64,000 nucleotides of DNA from Hyphomicrobium sp. (GTDB taxonomy: Bacteria > Pseudomonadota > Alphaproteobacteria > Rhizobiales > Hyphomicrobiaceae). The stretch is from assembly GCA_019751875.1 (NCBI GenBank), contig JAIEMV010000018.1, forward strand, positions 27,622 through 91,621. Direction: 5' to 3'. The stretch's first letter is position 1, and each line of letters opens with the position of its first letter. A model generated the notes under the pieces. That model searched no databases. It worked only from the letters and a program-made list of their open reading frames with translations, and was not told the origin of the DNA. Positions 1 through 7,962 of this stretch are shown here, piece after piece. The position numbers and the translations under genes are program-made.

Positions 1-300
1 GATCTCATTCGCCGCGTCCAATCCGATCCCCAATTTCATGATCTTGTGCGCCGACGGGCTCGGCTGGCTTGGTTCCTGTCGGGCCTGATGATCGTCATCT
101 ATTTTGGGTTTGTGCTCACTATCGCCTATTTTCCAGGGCTGTTGTCTCAGTCGCTCGCCGGCGGCGTGACCACGGTCGGAATTCCCGTCGGGATCGGTGT
201 GATCGTGTCGGCCTTCGTGCTGACAGGCATCTATGTGGCACGGGCCAACACCACCTTCGATGCGCTGACGAAAGAGATCATCGAGAGGCAGCAGGGATGA
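1..300 (+). CDS. DUF485 family inner-membrane protein, 5' end outside the window
   Basis: The reading frame is open from base 1, so the gene begins before the window; the GTG at 46 is only an internal codon. The visible 99 residues begin [19 protein letters not shown], the soluble N-terminal signature of the family, followed by two hydrophobic segments (about visible residues 25-45 and 55-80) and a short charged tail. DUF485 proteins (YjcH-like) are small two-helix membrane proteins usually encoded just before acetate permease. That is the case here: the stop TGA overlaps the actP ATG in an ATGA junction, implying translational coupling. The precise molecular role of the family is not established; an accessory role in acetate uptake is inferred from context. 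Confidence 0.88.
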   Translation, partial: DLIRRVQSDPQFHDLVRRRARLAWFLSGLMIVIYFGFVLTIAYFPGLLSQSLAGGVTTVGIPVGIGVIVSAFVLTGIYVARANTTFDALTKEIIERQQG

Positions 301-2003
301 CGGTGCGTTTCCTTACCCCGGTGTCGGGGGCTCTTGTGATCCTCGGTCTGTCGGGGACGGCGGCACTGGCCGACAGCATTCAACTTGCCGGCAAATCGGA
401 TCTCAATCCTGAAGCTATCGTCATGTTCCTGATATTCGTCATCGCGACGCTCGGGATTACGAAATGGGCGGCAGCGCGGACCAAATCGGCAACGGATTTC
501 TACGCGGCGGGCGGAGGGATCACAGGTTTCCAGAACGGATTGGCGATCGCCGGAGACTATATGTCGGCAGCCTCATTCCTGGGCATTTCCGGGCTCGTCT
601 TCGCCAATGGCTACGACGGGTTGATCTACTCTGTTGGATGGCTGGTGGGCTGGCCGATCGTCTTGTTCCTTATTGCCGAACGGCTGCGCAATCTCGGCAA
701 ATATACATTTGCTGACGTCGCGGCCTTTCGGCTGAAGCCGACGCCGATTCGCGTTCTCTCAGCGACCGGCACGCTCGTGGTGGTGGCGTTTTATCTCATC
801 GCGCAGATGGTGGGGGCCGGCAAACTCATCCAGACGCTATTCGGTCTCGACTATCTTTATGCTGTGATCATCGTTGGGCTGTTGATGATCATCTATGTGG
901 CTTTTGGGGGCATGGTGGCGACGACATGGGTGCAGATCATCAAAGCCTGCATGCTGCTCGGTGGCGCCACCTTCATGGCGCTGATGGTGCTCGCCAAGTT
1001 CGGCTTCTCGCCGGAAGCCATGTTCCAGCGAGCGACGGAGGTGCATCCTGGGGGCACGGCAATCATGGGTCCGGGCGCCCTCGTCAAAGATCCGATATCC
1101 ACCTTGTCTCTGGGACTGGCGCTGATGTTCGGGACGGCTGGGCTGCCGCACATTTTGATGCGGTTCTTCACGGTTGCGGATGCGAAAGCCGCGCGCAAGA
1201 GCGTCTTCTATGCCACCGGATTCATCGGCTACTTTTATATTCTCACTTTCATCATCGGCTTCGGCGCGATCACGCTCCTGCTGCAGGAACCCACCTACTT
1301 CAAGGCGGGCGCGCTGCCGGCGGCGAATGGAAGCTATTCGCCGGCCGACATGATCGGCTCGGGCAACATGTCGGCTGTGCACCTGTCACAGGCAGTGGGA
1401 GGGTCGCTATTCTTAGGTTTCATTTCAGCAGTGGCGTTCGCCACCATCTTGGCTGTCGTGGCCGGGTTGACGCTGGCGGGCGCGACGGCGGTCAGCCACG
1501 ATCTCTATGCCTCCGTGATCGCACGCGGCCGGATCAACGAACATCAAGAGATCCGGCTGTCGCGTATCGCTGCGGTGATGATCGGATCCATCGCTATCTT
1601 TCTCGGATACGTTTTTGAGAACCAGAACGTCGCCTTTATGGTCGGGCTCGCATTCGCCATCGCGGCCAGCTGCAATTTCCCGGTTCTTGCCATGAGCATA
1701 TTTTGGAGAGGGACGACGACCAGAGGTGCGTTCGTCGGCGGCTTTCTCGGTCTCATCAGTGCGACCGTGATGGTCGTGCTCAGTCCGTCCGTGTGGGAGA
1801 AAACATTGGGGTATCCCTCTGGTTCGGCCGTCTTTCCCTATGACAATCCTGCGCTGTTCTCCATGACGCTCGCGTTTGCCGGAATATGGCTTTTCTCGAT
1901 CACCGATCGCAGTCAGTCGGCCGATGACGAGAGAGCAGCTTTCGAAGTGCAGTATGTTCGGTCGGAGACGGGCATCGGCGCGTCAGCAGTGGCGGCGCAC
2001 TGA
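297..2003 (+). CDS. actP: Cation/acetate symporter ActP
   Basis: A 568-residue sodium:solute symporter family protein. It starts with a cleavable-looking signal (about 1-25, ending TAALADS), then about 13 hydrophobic segments. The family pattern [20 protein letters not shown] and the following [10 protein letters not shown] stretch, part of the symporter core, are clear near residues 65-100. ActP imports acetate and other short monocarboxylates with sodium or protons across the inner membrane. The ATG at 297 was chosen over an upstream in-frame start because it overlaps the DUF485 stop (ATGA) and gives the correct signal sequence. Length is typical for ActP. A hairpin terminator follows at 2021, closing a two-gene operon. 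Confidence 0.93.
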   Translation: MTVRFLTPVSGALVILGLSGTAALADSIQLAGKSDLNPEAIVMFLIFVIATLGITKWAAARTKSATDFYAAGGGITGFQNGLAIAGDYMSAASFLGISGLVFANGYDGLIYSVGWLVGWPIVLFLIAERLRNLGKYTFADVAAFRLKPTPIRVLSATGTLVVVAFYLIAQMVGAGKLIQTLFGLDYLYAVIIVGLLMIIYVAFGGMVATTWVQIIKACMLLGGATFMALMVLAKFGFSPEAMFQRATEVHPGGTAIMGPGALVKDPISTLSLGLALMFGTAGLPHILMRFFTVADAKAARKSVFYATGFIGYFYILTFIIGFGAITLLLQEPTYFKAGALPAANGSYSPADMIGSGNMSAVHLSQAVGGSLFLGFISAVAFATILAVVAGLTLAGATAVSHDLYASVIARGRINEHQEIRLSRIAAVMIGSIAIFLGYVFENQNVAFMVGLAFAIAASCNFPVLAMSIFWRGTTTRGAFVGGFLGLISATVMVVLSPSVWEKTLGYPSGSAVFPYDNPALFSMTLAFAGIWLFSITDRSQSADDERAAFEVQYVRSETGIGASAVAAH

Positions 2004-2020
2004 ACGAGTAAACACGCAAA

Positions 2021-2053
2021 GACGCCGGAGCATTTTTAAAGTGCTCCGACGTC
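2021..2053 (+). terminator. Rho-independent-like terminator after actP
   Basis: A 12-bp stem with one mismatch (GACGCCGGAGCA against TGCTCCGACGTC) around a 9-nt A/T-rich loop, followed by a pyrimidine-rich TCTATCTTTC. It lies 18 nt after the actP stop and also faces the end of the minus-strand DUF883 gene, so it may work in both directions. Confidence 0.75.
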
Positions 2054-2074
2054 TCTATCTTTCACGTTCGCCCC

Positions 2075-2335
2075 TCACCAGCGGCGGTGATCCATCTTCC
2101 AAAGCGCGCCGATGATCAGCCCGGCCACCGCGACGGCCGCCAAGGTCAACATGGGCTGCTCCCGGACCGTCCGATCAACGGACGACATCACCTGGCGCCC
2201 CTGTTCGGCTGCATTTCGCGCCATCTGTTCGGCGCTGTCGAGCGTGCGGTCCATATGGCGGGTCGCGGCATCGCTGAGGCCAGCCGCGCGTCCGGACAGA
2301 TCACTCGCCGAACCTCCATAGGTGGTCGTTGCCAT
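2075..2335 (-). CDS. DUF883 / ElaB-YqjD-like small membrane-anchored protein
   Basis: An 86-residue protein. The first 60 residues are hydrophilic and helical (LSDAATRHMDRTLDSAEQMA), then a single C-terminal hydrophobic segment (QPMLTLAAVAVAGLIIGALW) ends in a short basic tail (KMDHRRW). This is the layout of the ElaB/YqjD family, tail-anchored inner-membrane proteins induced in stationary phase and stress that have been linked to ribosome binding in E. coli. The start at 2335 was chosen because a GGAGAG ribosome site precedes it; the longer frame upstream runs through promoter DNA. Two EcfG-type promoters lie in tandem about 95-155 bp upstream, so stress induction is expected. Family assignment is by architecture. 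Confidence 0.75.
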   Translation of the reverse strand: MATTTYGGSASDLSGRAAGLSDAATRHMDRTLDSAEQMARNAAEQGRQVMSSVDRTVREQPMLTLAAVAVAGLIIGALWKMDHRRW

Positions 2336-2431
2336 GCCATGCTCTCCTGTGTTGGCATTGAAGAAACTCACTCGAACCCGGGCCAGACTCGCCGATGGCA
2401 AATCCTGTGGCGCGCAGGTTCGGTATTGATC

Positions 2432-2457
2432 AACGGATGACGGGCGCTTCCAGTTCC
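2432..2457 (-). promoter_or_regulatory. EcfG-type promoter, proximal, for the DUF883 gene
   Basis: On the minus strand: GGAAC (2457-2453), 17 nt, CGTT (2435-2432). The -10 box lies about 97 nt before the DUF883 start. The stretch 2336-2648 holds this promoter, a second one and a terminator, and no convincing gene. Confidence 0.7.
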
Positions 2458-2465
2458 CTGAGGAC

Positions 2466-2490
2466 AACGCGACAGCCCCGCTCCCGTTCC
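2466..2490 (-). promoter_or_regulatory. EcfG-type promoter, distal, for the DUF883 gene
   Basis: On the minus strand: GGAAC (2490-2486), 16 nt, CGTT (2469-2466). It sits 33-34 bp upstream of the proximal copy in the same orientation, giving two tandem matches for one gene. Confidence 0.6.
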
Positions 2491-2612
2491 GGGGCACGAC
2501 AGGTCAACTTACAATCGATCGGCGTCAGATCTTCGAACCAGCGCACGGACTGGGTGAAGTGTTCGTGCGTGCGACGAGGTATCAAACGGTCAGAAGGAGG
2601 TTCATAACGACG

Positions 2613-2641
2613 ACCAGGCGGTGCATTGAGCACCACCTGGT
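2613..2641 (-). terminator. Hairpin terminator after the glycine-rich gene
   Basis: A 12-bp stem with one G-T type mismatch (ACCAGGCGGTGC against GCACCACCTGGT) and a 5-nt loop. It starts 8 nt after the stop of the minus-strand glycine-rich gene. No T run follows, so termination strength is uncertain. Confidence 0.6.
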
Positions 2642-2648
2642 CTGATCA

Positions 2649-3005
2649 TCAACGACGATTACCCTCCATGCTATCGGCTGTGCCATTGCCGTCGCGATCT
2701 ATGCGGCTTTCGGGGCGATCGATCCGGCCTGGCGCCAGATCACGCGCACTTTCGCCCGCGTCCCTATTCAAACCAGGAGCATTGGAACGAGCCGTACCCG
2801 GCAACTGACCAGGTGCGTTGGGACGCGCAGAGTTCGTGCTTCCAACGCCGCTGCCACTAACGCCTGCGCCGGTTCCGCCCATTCCGCCGCCACCGGCTCC
2901 CCCGCCGGTTCCGCCGCCACCGCCGCTACCTCCACCGCCGGCACCTGCAAGGGCTGCGGACGAAATGACGATCATTGCAGCGGTAAGTCCTGCTTTCAGT
3001 TTCAT
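2649..3005 (-). CDS. Secreted glycine-rich protein of unknown function
   Basis: A 118-residue protein with a clear signal peptide (MKLKAGLTAAMIVISSAALA, about 1-20). It is followed by an almost pure glycine tract (about 21-50, with scattered T, M and A) and a hydrophilic C-terminal half rich in R, D, N and S (about 70-118, including RIDRDGNGTADSMEGNRR). The DRDGNGTADS motif resembles a calcium-binding EF-hand-like loop (DxDxNGxxD), but only one copy is present and binding is speculative. The start at 3005 has a GGAG ribosome site; a longer upstream frame lacks one. An EcfG-type promoter lies directly upstream, divergent from the next gene's promoter. No function is recognised; a periplasmic or surface stress protein is inferred. 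Confidence 0.7.
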   Translation of the reverse strand: MKLKAGLTAAMIVISSAALAGAGGGGSGGGGGTGGGAGGGGMGGTGAGVSGSGVGSTNSARPNAPGQLPGTARSNAPGLNRDAGESARDLAPGRIDRPESRIDRDGNGTADSMEGNRR

Positions 3006-3040
3006 GCGTCGTTCTCCATCGTTTCTGCCGAGCATCACTG

Positions 3041-3065
3041 AACGATGGGTTTCAGCCTTGGTTCC
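3041..3065 (-). promoter_or_regulatory. EcfG-type promoter for the glycine-rich gene
   Basis: On the minus strand: GGAAC (3065-3061), 16 nt, CGTT (3044-3041). It would give a leader of about 30 nt before the ATG at 3005. Confidence 0.72.
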
Positions 3066-3093
3066 TCAAGGGTTGGTACCGGACGATCCTGCC

Positions 3094-3118
3094 GGAACTC
3101 TCATCCGTGTGAAGCGTT
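3094..3118 (+). promoter_or_regulatory. EcfG-type promoter for the FMN split-barrel gene
   Basis: GGAAC (3094-3098), 16 nt, CGTT (3115-3118), 30 nt before the ATG at 3149. It is divergent from the promoter at 3041-3065, with 28 bp between the two -35 boxes. Confidence 0.75.
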
Positions 3119-3148
3119 TCAGCAGCTCATCTCTAAGGAAGGATTGTT

Positions 3149-3640
3149 ATGGCTGAAGACGCAACACCGCGCGATCCGCGCGCAAGGGTTTGGGACCTGA
3201 TCGGCCGCTTCCAGGCTGCGATGCTTGTCACGAAATCTCAAAACGGGATCTTGAGCGGGAGGCCGATGTCGCACATCGTGCGGGCCGACGAGGGGCTCGT
3301 TTATATTCTGACGGAACGGACCACAGAGTCGGCGCGTGCCATCGAGGCCGACCCAGACGCGCTTCTGACATTGGCGGACAACAAGCGATATGTCTCACTT
3401 TCCGTTCGTGGGTCCGTCTCGACAGATCGCGCGTTGATCGAACGGCTATGGAACCCGGGTGCGCAGGCGTTCTGGCCCAATGGGCCAGCCGACCCGGCTG
3501 TCTGCGCGCTGGTTCTGCGACCCGACGCGGGCGAATATTGGGATGGTGACAACGCGCTGTCAGCTGGCGTGAAAATGATTCTAGCCAACGTCACGGGCAG
3601 TCCGCCGGATCTCGGCGATCACGGCAGCGTGCGCTTGTAA
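3149..3640 (+). CDS. General stress protein 26-like FMN-binding split-barrel protein (PNPOx family)
   Basis: A 163-residue protein of the pyridoxamine 5'-phosphate oxidase-like split-barrel superfamily. It has the typical order: an N-terminal helix (VWDLIGRFQAAMLVT), the strand-turn SGRPMSHIVRADEGLVYILT, a TTESARAIEADPDALLTLAD helix region, and YVSLSVRGSVSTDRALIERLW leading to WPNGPADPAVCALVLRP. This matches the general stress protein 26 subgroup, which binds flavin and is induced by general stress; its physiological substrate is unknown. An AAGGAAGGA ribosome site precedes the ATG, and an EcfG-type promoter ends 30 nt upstream. It stands alone on its transcript, as the next gene has its own start 51 nt on. 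Confidence 0.85.
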   Translation: MAEDATPRDPRARVWDLIGRFQAAMLVTKSQNGILSGRPMSHIVRADEGLVYILTERTTESARAIEADPDALLTLADNKRYVSLSVRGSVSTDRALIERLWNPGAQAFWPNGPADPAVCALVLRPDAGEYWDGDNALSAGVKMILANVTGSPPDLGDHGSVRL

Positions 3641-3691
3641 TCATTTCACCTCAACCTCCTCCCGCCAGTCGAACACCAGTGGATTCAAAAC

Positions 3692-5026
3692 ATGTCCAGT
3701 ATGACTCTCCGACTTCTAGCGCTCGGAGCGTCCGTATCCCTGATCGCGGGATGCGGCGACGAAAGCACTCTGCCGAAGGGCGCGGACGTTGGCTCCAATC
3801 CGACGATCGCAAAACCTACAGAGACCATGATTCCTACGGTGAACGTGGCGCCGGCCAAGGGGTGGCCGGAGGGGCAAACGCCGACGGCGGCGGATGGACT
3901 CACGGTCAATGCATTCGCGCGTGGGCTTAATCACCCGCGGTCCATTCTCGTTCTGCCCAACGGCGACGTGCTCGTTGCCGAAAGCAACGCACCGCCGAAG
4001 GAGCAAAGCCAGGGCATTCGCGGCTTTGTGATGAAAATGGTGATGAATCGAGCCGGAGCGGGCGTCCCCAGTCCGAACAAGGTCATCTTGTTGCGTGACA
4101 AGGATGGAGATGGGATAGCGGAGGTTCGCACCAATTACATCGAGGGCCTGAAATCTCCGTTCGGACTCGCCTTGATTGGCGACAGATTGTTCGTTGCGAA
4201 CGCGGATAGCGTGGTTGCGTTTCCTTATCAGGAGGGTGCGGAGCGGATCGACAGTATCCCCGAAAAGATCGTTGATCTTCCTGGCGGCCCCCTCAACCAT
4301 CACTGGACCAAGAGTTTGCTTGCAAGTGAAGACGGCAAGTATCTCTATGTCGGTGTCGGCTCCAACAGCAATGTCGCCGAGAACGGCATGGATATGGAGA
4401 AGGACCGTGCAGCCATTCTCCAAGTGGATATCGCCGCCAAGAGCTATCGCCTATTTGCAACCGGGTTGCGCAATCCGGTTGGAATGGCTTGGGAACCAGA
4501 CACCAAGGCGCTCTGGACTGTCGTGAACGAGCGTGACGAACTGGGCAGCGATTTGGTTCCGGACTACCTGACTAGAGTCACTGATGGGGGCTTCTACGGC
4601 TGGCCCTATAGTTATTATGGGACGCACGTGGACGAACGCGTGTCGCCACAACGTCCAGACCTGGTCGCGAAAGCTATTGTCCCCGACTATGCATTAGGGG
4701 CGCACACGGCGTCGCTGGGGCTCGCCTTTCATGATGGTGAGGGATGGCCAGCACAATTCGGCAAGGGCGCCTTTATCGCGCAGCACGGATCATGGAACCG
4801 CAATCCCCTTTCTGGCTACAAAGTCGTATTTGTCTCGTTTGAGAATGGGCAGCCGCAGGGTGACCTTCGGGACGTGCTAACAGGCTTCGTTAATGCCGAG
4901 GGCGAAGCTCTCGGTCGCCCGGTCAGTGCGGCATTCGATAGAACCAGCGCCTTGCTCGTCACAGACGACGTCGGAAATTCAGTTTGGCGCGTTGTGGCGG
5001 GTCCGCAGACAAATGCCGCCAACTGA
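3692..5026 (+). CDS. PQQ-dependent sugar (sorbosone-type) dehydrogenase family lipoprotein
   Basis: A 444-residue protein with a lipoprotein signal whose lipobox is LIAGC (Cys about residue 21), so it is probably anchored in the envelope facing the periplasm. The rest is a six-bladed beta-propeller of the soluble glucose/L-sorbosone dehydrogenase type. Recognisable pieces are FARGLNHPRSILVLPNGDVL, GLKSPFGLALIGDRLFVAN, FATGLRNPVGMAWEP, AQHGSWNRNPLSGYKVVFV and SALLVTDDVGNSVWRV. Family members oxidise aldoses or sorbosone with PQQ, but many paralogues have no proven substrate. It ends 2 nt before the convergent YbdK-type gene, with no terminator between. No EcfG-type box is seen upstream, although it sits among stress genes. 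Confidence 0.85.
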   Translation: MSSMTLRLLALGASVSLIAGCGDESTLPKGADVGSNPTIAKPTETMIPTVNVAPAKGWPEGQTPTAADGLTVNAFARGLNHPRSILVLPNGDVLVAESNAPPKEQSQGIRGFVMKMVMNRAGAGVPSPNKVILLRDKDGDGIAEVRTNYIEGLKSPFGLALIGDRLFVANADSVVAFPYQEGAERIDSIPEKIVDLPGGPLNHHWTKSLLASEDGKYLYVGVGSNSNVAENGMDMEKDRAAILQVDIAAKSYRLFATGLRNPVGMAWEPDTKALWTVVNERDELGSDLVPDYLTRVTDGGFYGWPYSYYGTHVDERVSPQRPDLVAKAIVPDYALGAHTASLGLAFHDGEGWPAQFGKGAFIAQHGSWNRNPLSGYKVVFVSFENGQPQGDLRDVLTGFVNAEGEALGRPVSAAFDRTSALLVTDDVGNSVWRVVAGPQTNAAN

Positions 5027-5028
5027 CG

Positions 5029-6180
5029 TTATGCAAGGCTAAGCGAATGCGCCATCGTCTCCCGCGCAATATGTCGGGCGACCTCGTGCAATGCGGTTTC
5101 CGGCGATGCCCCGTAAGAAATTTGGCCGGTGTATACGGTCAATTGCCGATCCGCACTCGTGCCGGTTGCTATGATGCGCGTCACGTCTGCGACGCAGCCG
5201 GCTGCGTCGAGGGCGTCGATCGAATGTGCAGCCTGACCGACTATTTTGCGCAAGTATTGCGTCACGTCCATCGCACCATGTGTCGCCGGATCGAGAAAGC
5301 GCGCATCGATGCCATGACGGGAGGCCTGCCACCGGTTCTCCTCAATCAGAACCTCCTCAGCCGCGGCGAACGGCGGCTCGTTCGGCGACCGCCGCGCATA
5401 ATGATGCACCAGAACACGGTAAAGTGCTGCGATGGCCATCGCGTCGTCAACGCGCGTGCAGCTATCGCAGACGCGAATCTCAACCGTCGGGTAGTTCGCC
5501 GACGGCCGTATCGCCCACCAGATATAGCTCTCATCAGGAACGATGCCTGCATCCTTCAATGCAGTTACGGTCGCGCAATAGTCTAAGTCATTGCGGAATG
5601 GGGGTGGGATGCCAGAGCGTGGAAACTCATTGTTGACTGCGGTGCGGTAGCTCTTCAGACCCGACGGGCGCCCCTGCCAAAACGGCGACGAGGTGCTGAG
5701 CGCAAGAAACAGCGGCATGGCCTGACGCATGCGGTTCATGACTGGAATGCGTACGTTGTCGTCTACGGCGACGTGAATGTGCAGTCCGCAAGCGTGCGCC
5801 CGTTTAGAAGGCAACTGGACGGTTTCCGCCACCCCGCGATACCGTTCGCTTTCGGTGATCGTCTGCATGGACCAATCAGCGAACGGGTGTGTGCCGCACG
5901 CCATCATCGCCAGCCCGTGCCGAGCGGCCACCCGACCAATCTTGTGGCGGATTTCCTCAGTCTCTTCCCGAAGGGTCGAGATGGAGCTATGTGACGACGT
6001 CACAAGCTCGACCATCGACGAGATCATCTCTCGTTCGAAACGCGAACCCAACTGCTGGCGTGCATCGCGCTCGAATCGCTCGGGCATTTCGGGAACGCAA
6101 TCGAGCGTTTCGGCATCGATGAGGAACATCTCCTCCTCGATGCCGATCGTTGGCGCGTCCGCATCACCACCAGTATCCAT
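5029..6180 (-). CDS. YbdK-type carboxylate-amine ligase (weak glutamate-cysteine ligase family 2)
   Basis: A 383-residue member of the GCS2 family. The N-terminal TIGIEEEMFLID carries the ATP/metal-binding glutamates. Further family motifs are SRFEREMISSMVELVT, ACGTHPFADW, HACGLHIHVAVDD, SPFWQGRPSGLKSYR and SANYPTVEIRVCDSCTRVDDAMAIAALYR. These enzymes join a carboxylate to an amine using ATP; E. coli YbdK shows weak gamma-glutamylcysteine synthesis, and the true product is usually unknown. The length is normal. The gene converges on the PQQ-type dehydrogenase gene. Its upstream region (6181-6513) holds three copies of an 11-12 nt motif and no other gene I can support. Confidence 0.88.
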   Translation of the reverse strand: MDTGGDADAPTIGIEEEMFLIDAETLDCVPEMPERFERDARQQLGSRFEREMISSMVELVTSSHSSISTLREETEEIRHKIGRVAARHGLAMMACGTHPFADWSMQTITESERYRGVAETVQLPSKRAHACGLHIHVAVDDNVRIPVMNRMRQAMPLFLALSTSSPFWQGRPSGLKSYRTAVNNEFPRSGIPPPFRNDLDYCATVTALKDAGIVPDESYIWWAIRPSANYPTVEIRVCDSCTRVDDAMAIAALYRVLVHHYARRSPNEPPFAAAEEVLIEENRWQASRHGIDARFLDPATHGAMDVTQYLRKIVGQAAHSIDALDAAGCVADVTRIIATGTSADRQLTVYTGQISYGASPETALHEVARHIARETMAHSLSLA

Positions 6181-6347
6181 GGCCGCCGAACGTCGGCGCT
6201 GACTGATTGGTTGCAGTAAGCATTTCCGAGTGCTGCTCGCTCGGTTTCGACGGGTTCGGACTGATCGAAATACTTGCTGACACGCTGACAGTTGGAACTG
6301 CCAAGATCCTTTCGGGGTTTTGATCCGCTCACGAGACAGCAGCCAAT

Positions 6348-6405
6348 AAAACAGGTTGACTGCAAATCGACCTGTTTTCGCAGTTCCTGTACTTCAACCT
6401 GTTTC
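6348..6405. repeat. Three copies of an AAACAGGTYGA motif, one direct and two inverted
   Basis: AAAACAGGTTGA occurs at 6348-6359. Its near-perfect inverse TCGACCTGTTTT is at 6367-6378, and TCAACCTGTTTC at 6394-6405. The first two form a 12-bp hairpin or operator-like palindrome around a 7-nt loop. They lie 168-225 nt upstream of the YbdK-type start, in an otherwise empty 375-nt gap. Confidence 0.5.
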
Positions 6406-6513
6406 GTGGTTCGAGGCCCAGATCTGGCACCGGGTCGAGCGGTTCGGGCTCGTCCGGCTCTGGTGGCGCGCAGCCGATGCCATCGCAATCAAGCGGCATC
6501 AGGACTGACGCAA

Positions 6514-6537
6514 GAAGGGCCGCGTCAGCGGCCCTTC
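6514..6537 (-). terminator. Hairpin terminator after the DUF1236 gene
   Basis: A perfect 10-bp stem (GAAGGGCCGC against GCGGCCCTTC) with a GTCA loop lies 18 nt past the DUF1236 stop. Transcribed leftwards it is followed by TTGCGTC, a weak T tract. Confidence 0.75.
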
Positions 6538-6555
6538 TCCATACGCCGGCCAGAC

Positions 6556-7737
6556 CTAATCTTCGATGACAAAGACCACCTCGGGCTGATCCTTGGCCAC
6601 GATGGCGATTTCGTCCTCGACGTGAACAAAGCGGTAATCGCTCACCACGGGGACCTCGCGCACCACCGGATCAGGGAATGGTTCGAAAGCAAAATCTCCC
6701 GGCAGGGTGATGCCGACTTCCAGGTCACCGTCATAGTCGAACTTGCGGCCACGGTCCCTGATTTCCCGTCGGATGATTTCGATTTGATCGTTCGTCAACT
6801 CGAGTCGTGAACCACCCCCGCCCGTGCGATACGCATACTGCCCGCGGTCTCCGCCACCGCGATGGATCACGTCCACAATGACATACGTGTCGGGATCGAC
6901 GATGCAGTAATCGTCACCGATCACGACGTAGCGATATCCGCGATAGGCCGGAACGATTTCGACGATATCCGGCGGCAGGTCGTAAACGTCGACGCGGCGG
7001 GGCAGCCGGACGCCGATATCGATGCGCACATCCACGTTGGTGGCGCGCCGCACATCACCACGGAATGCGACCTCGCGAACCCGCTCGCGTTTCTCCTGAT
7101 CGACCTTCGAGCGGACCTGTTCGGCCTTTTGACGATCTTCCTGGCGGACTTCGCCTTTGGCCTGGTCAGACTGACGATCCTTGGCCTGATCGCGATCGCG
7201 GGCCTGGTCTTGGTTGCGCTGACGGTCGCCTTCGGCATCGCCTGCACGGTCACGTGACTTGTCCTGCTGTTTGCGATCCTCGGCCTTCTCGTTAGTCCGA
7301 TCTTGATCCGATCCAGCCCGTTTGCTCCCGTCGCCACGCTTGGTCGCGTCATCTCCGGACTTGCTTTCATCCTTCGCGTCCTTGCGCTGATCTTTTGCGG
7401 AGTTTCGCGCATCCTTGCTGTCGTCCTTGGCATCCTTACGCTGATCCTTCGCGTCGTCACGAGCGTCCTTGTGCTGATCCTTGGCTTGCTCGCGAGCTAC
7501 GTTTCCGGATGGGCCACGTTCGGCGTTGCTACCTGCCCGCTCACGTGCGGTGTCACCCGCCTTCTCATTTCGTTGTCCGCCACTGCGTTCCAAACCGCGT
7601 TCGGAGCCGCCTGCCTTGTTCTCCATTTGAGACGGGGCGCCGTCGTCGGCTCGTCCGGGCTTGTCCTGTGCGAAGGCTATCGGCGCAGCCAACATCAGCG
7701 CCGCTAAACTCGTCACGCACGTTATCGTTCGCTTCAT
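6556..7737 (-). CDS. DUF1236 protein with a long charged, LEA-like central region
   Basis: A 393-residue secreted protein. Residues 1-23 are a signal peptide ending PIAFAQD. Residues about 82-225 are extremely hydrophilic, alternating K, D, R, Q, E and A (for example KDQRKDAKDDSKDARNSAKD), with no aromatic core. Two DUF1236 repeats follow (about 248-293 with VYDLPPDIVEIVPAYRGYRY, and about 345-390 with VVREVPVVSDYRFVHVEDE). DUF1236 is a small periplasmic module of unknown function common in Hyphomicrobiales. The charged region looks disordered, like desiccation-protective hydrophilins, which is inference from composition. The start at 7737 has an AGGAGGAA ribosome site. An EcfG-type promoter lies about 40 nt upstream, so it is expected to belong to the stress regulon. 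Confidence 0.85.
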   Translation of the reverse strand: MKRTITCVTSLAALMLAAPIAFAQDKPGRADDGAPSQMENKAGGSERGLERSGGQRNEKAGDTARERAGSNAERGPSGNVAREQAKDQHKDARDDAKDQRKDAKDDSKDARNSAKDQRKDAKDESKSGDDATKRGDGSKRAGSDQDRTNEKAEDRKQQDKSRDRAGDAEGDRQRNQDQARDRDQAKDRQSDQAKGEVRQEDRQKAEQVRSKVDQEKRERVREVAFRGDVRRATNVDVRIDIGVRLPRRVDVYDLPPDIVEIVPAYRGYRYVVIGDDYCIVDPDTYVIVDVIHRGGGDRGQYAYRTGGGGSRLELTNDQIEIIRREIRDRGRKFDYDGDLEVGITLPGDFAFEPFPDPVVREVPVVSDYRFVHVEDEIAIVAKDQPEVVFVIED

Positions 7738-7778
7738 GATCGTATTCCTCCTGTCGCTCTTGCCCGGCGTGCCAATCA

Positions 7779-7803
7779 AACGTCACCGCCACAGCAAGGT
7801 TCC
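7779..7803 (-). promoter_or_regulatory. EcfG-type promoter for the DUF1236 gene
   Basis: On the minus strand: GGAAC (7803-7799), 16 nt, CGTT (7782-7779). The -10 box is 42 nt upstream of the ATG at 7737. Confidence 0.75.
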
Positions 7804-7877
7804 TGGTGGCAGCTAACGAGCGACAGCCAAGCTCCAGCAAAACGAGGGGCTTAGCCGCTACAAATTCCGGCTTCGCT

Positions 7878-7902
7878 GGAACAATCACCATGCGTGCCGG
7901 TT
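7878..7902 (+). promoter_or_regulatory. EcfG-like promoter (GGTT variant) for the KGG-repeat gene
   Basis: GGAAC (7878-7882), 16 nt, GGTT (7899-7902), 60 nt before the ATG at 7963. The -10 box differs from CGTT in one base, a variant seen at several other genes here. Confidence 0.5.
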
Positions 7903-7962
7903 CAAGCGGCAGACTCCGGGACCGAGGGTTCCTGGAGAGCGAGACAATCGAGGAGAGGTGAA

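Noticed and set aside
837..1382. Long open frames on the minus strand inside actP
   Set aside because: They are composed of Arg/His/Gln-rich shadow sequence opposite a clearly coding membrane protein and have no family features.
2430..2636. A 68-codon frame on the minus strand between DUF883 and the glycine-rich gene
   Set aside because: It starts with GTG without a ribosome site, runs through a terminator hairpin and both EcfG-type promoters, and shows no recognisable protein pattern.
6184..6220. A possible EcfG promoter for the YbdK-type gene
   Set aside because: The -35 box would be GCAAC, which breaks the most constant part of the consensus, and the -10 box lies too close to the start codon.
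6293..6320. GGAAC followed after 17 nt by GGTT on the plus strand
   Set aside because: No plus-strand gene lies downstream before the terminator at 6514, so it is probably a chance match.
6024..6488. Open frames on both strands across the YbdK upstream region
   Set aside because: They overlap the YbdK start or the repeated AAACAGG motifs, lack ribosome sites and have shadow-like composition.
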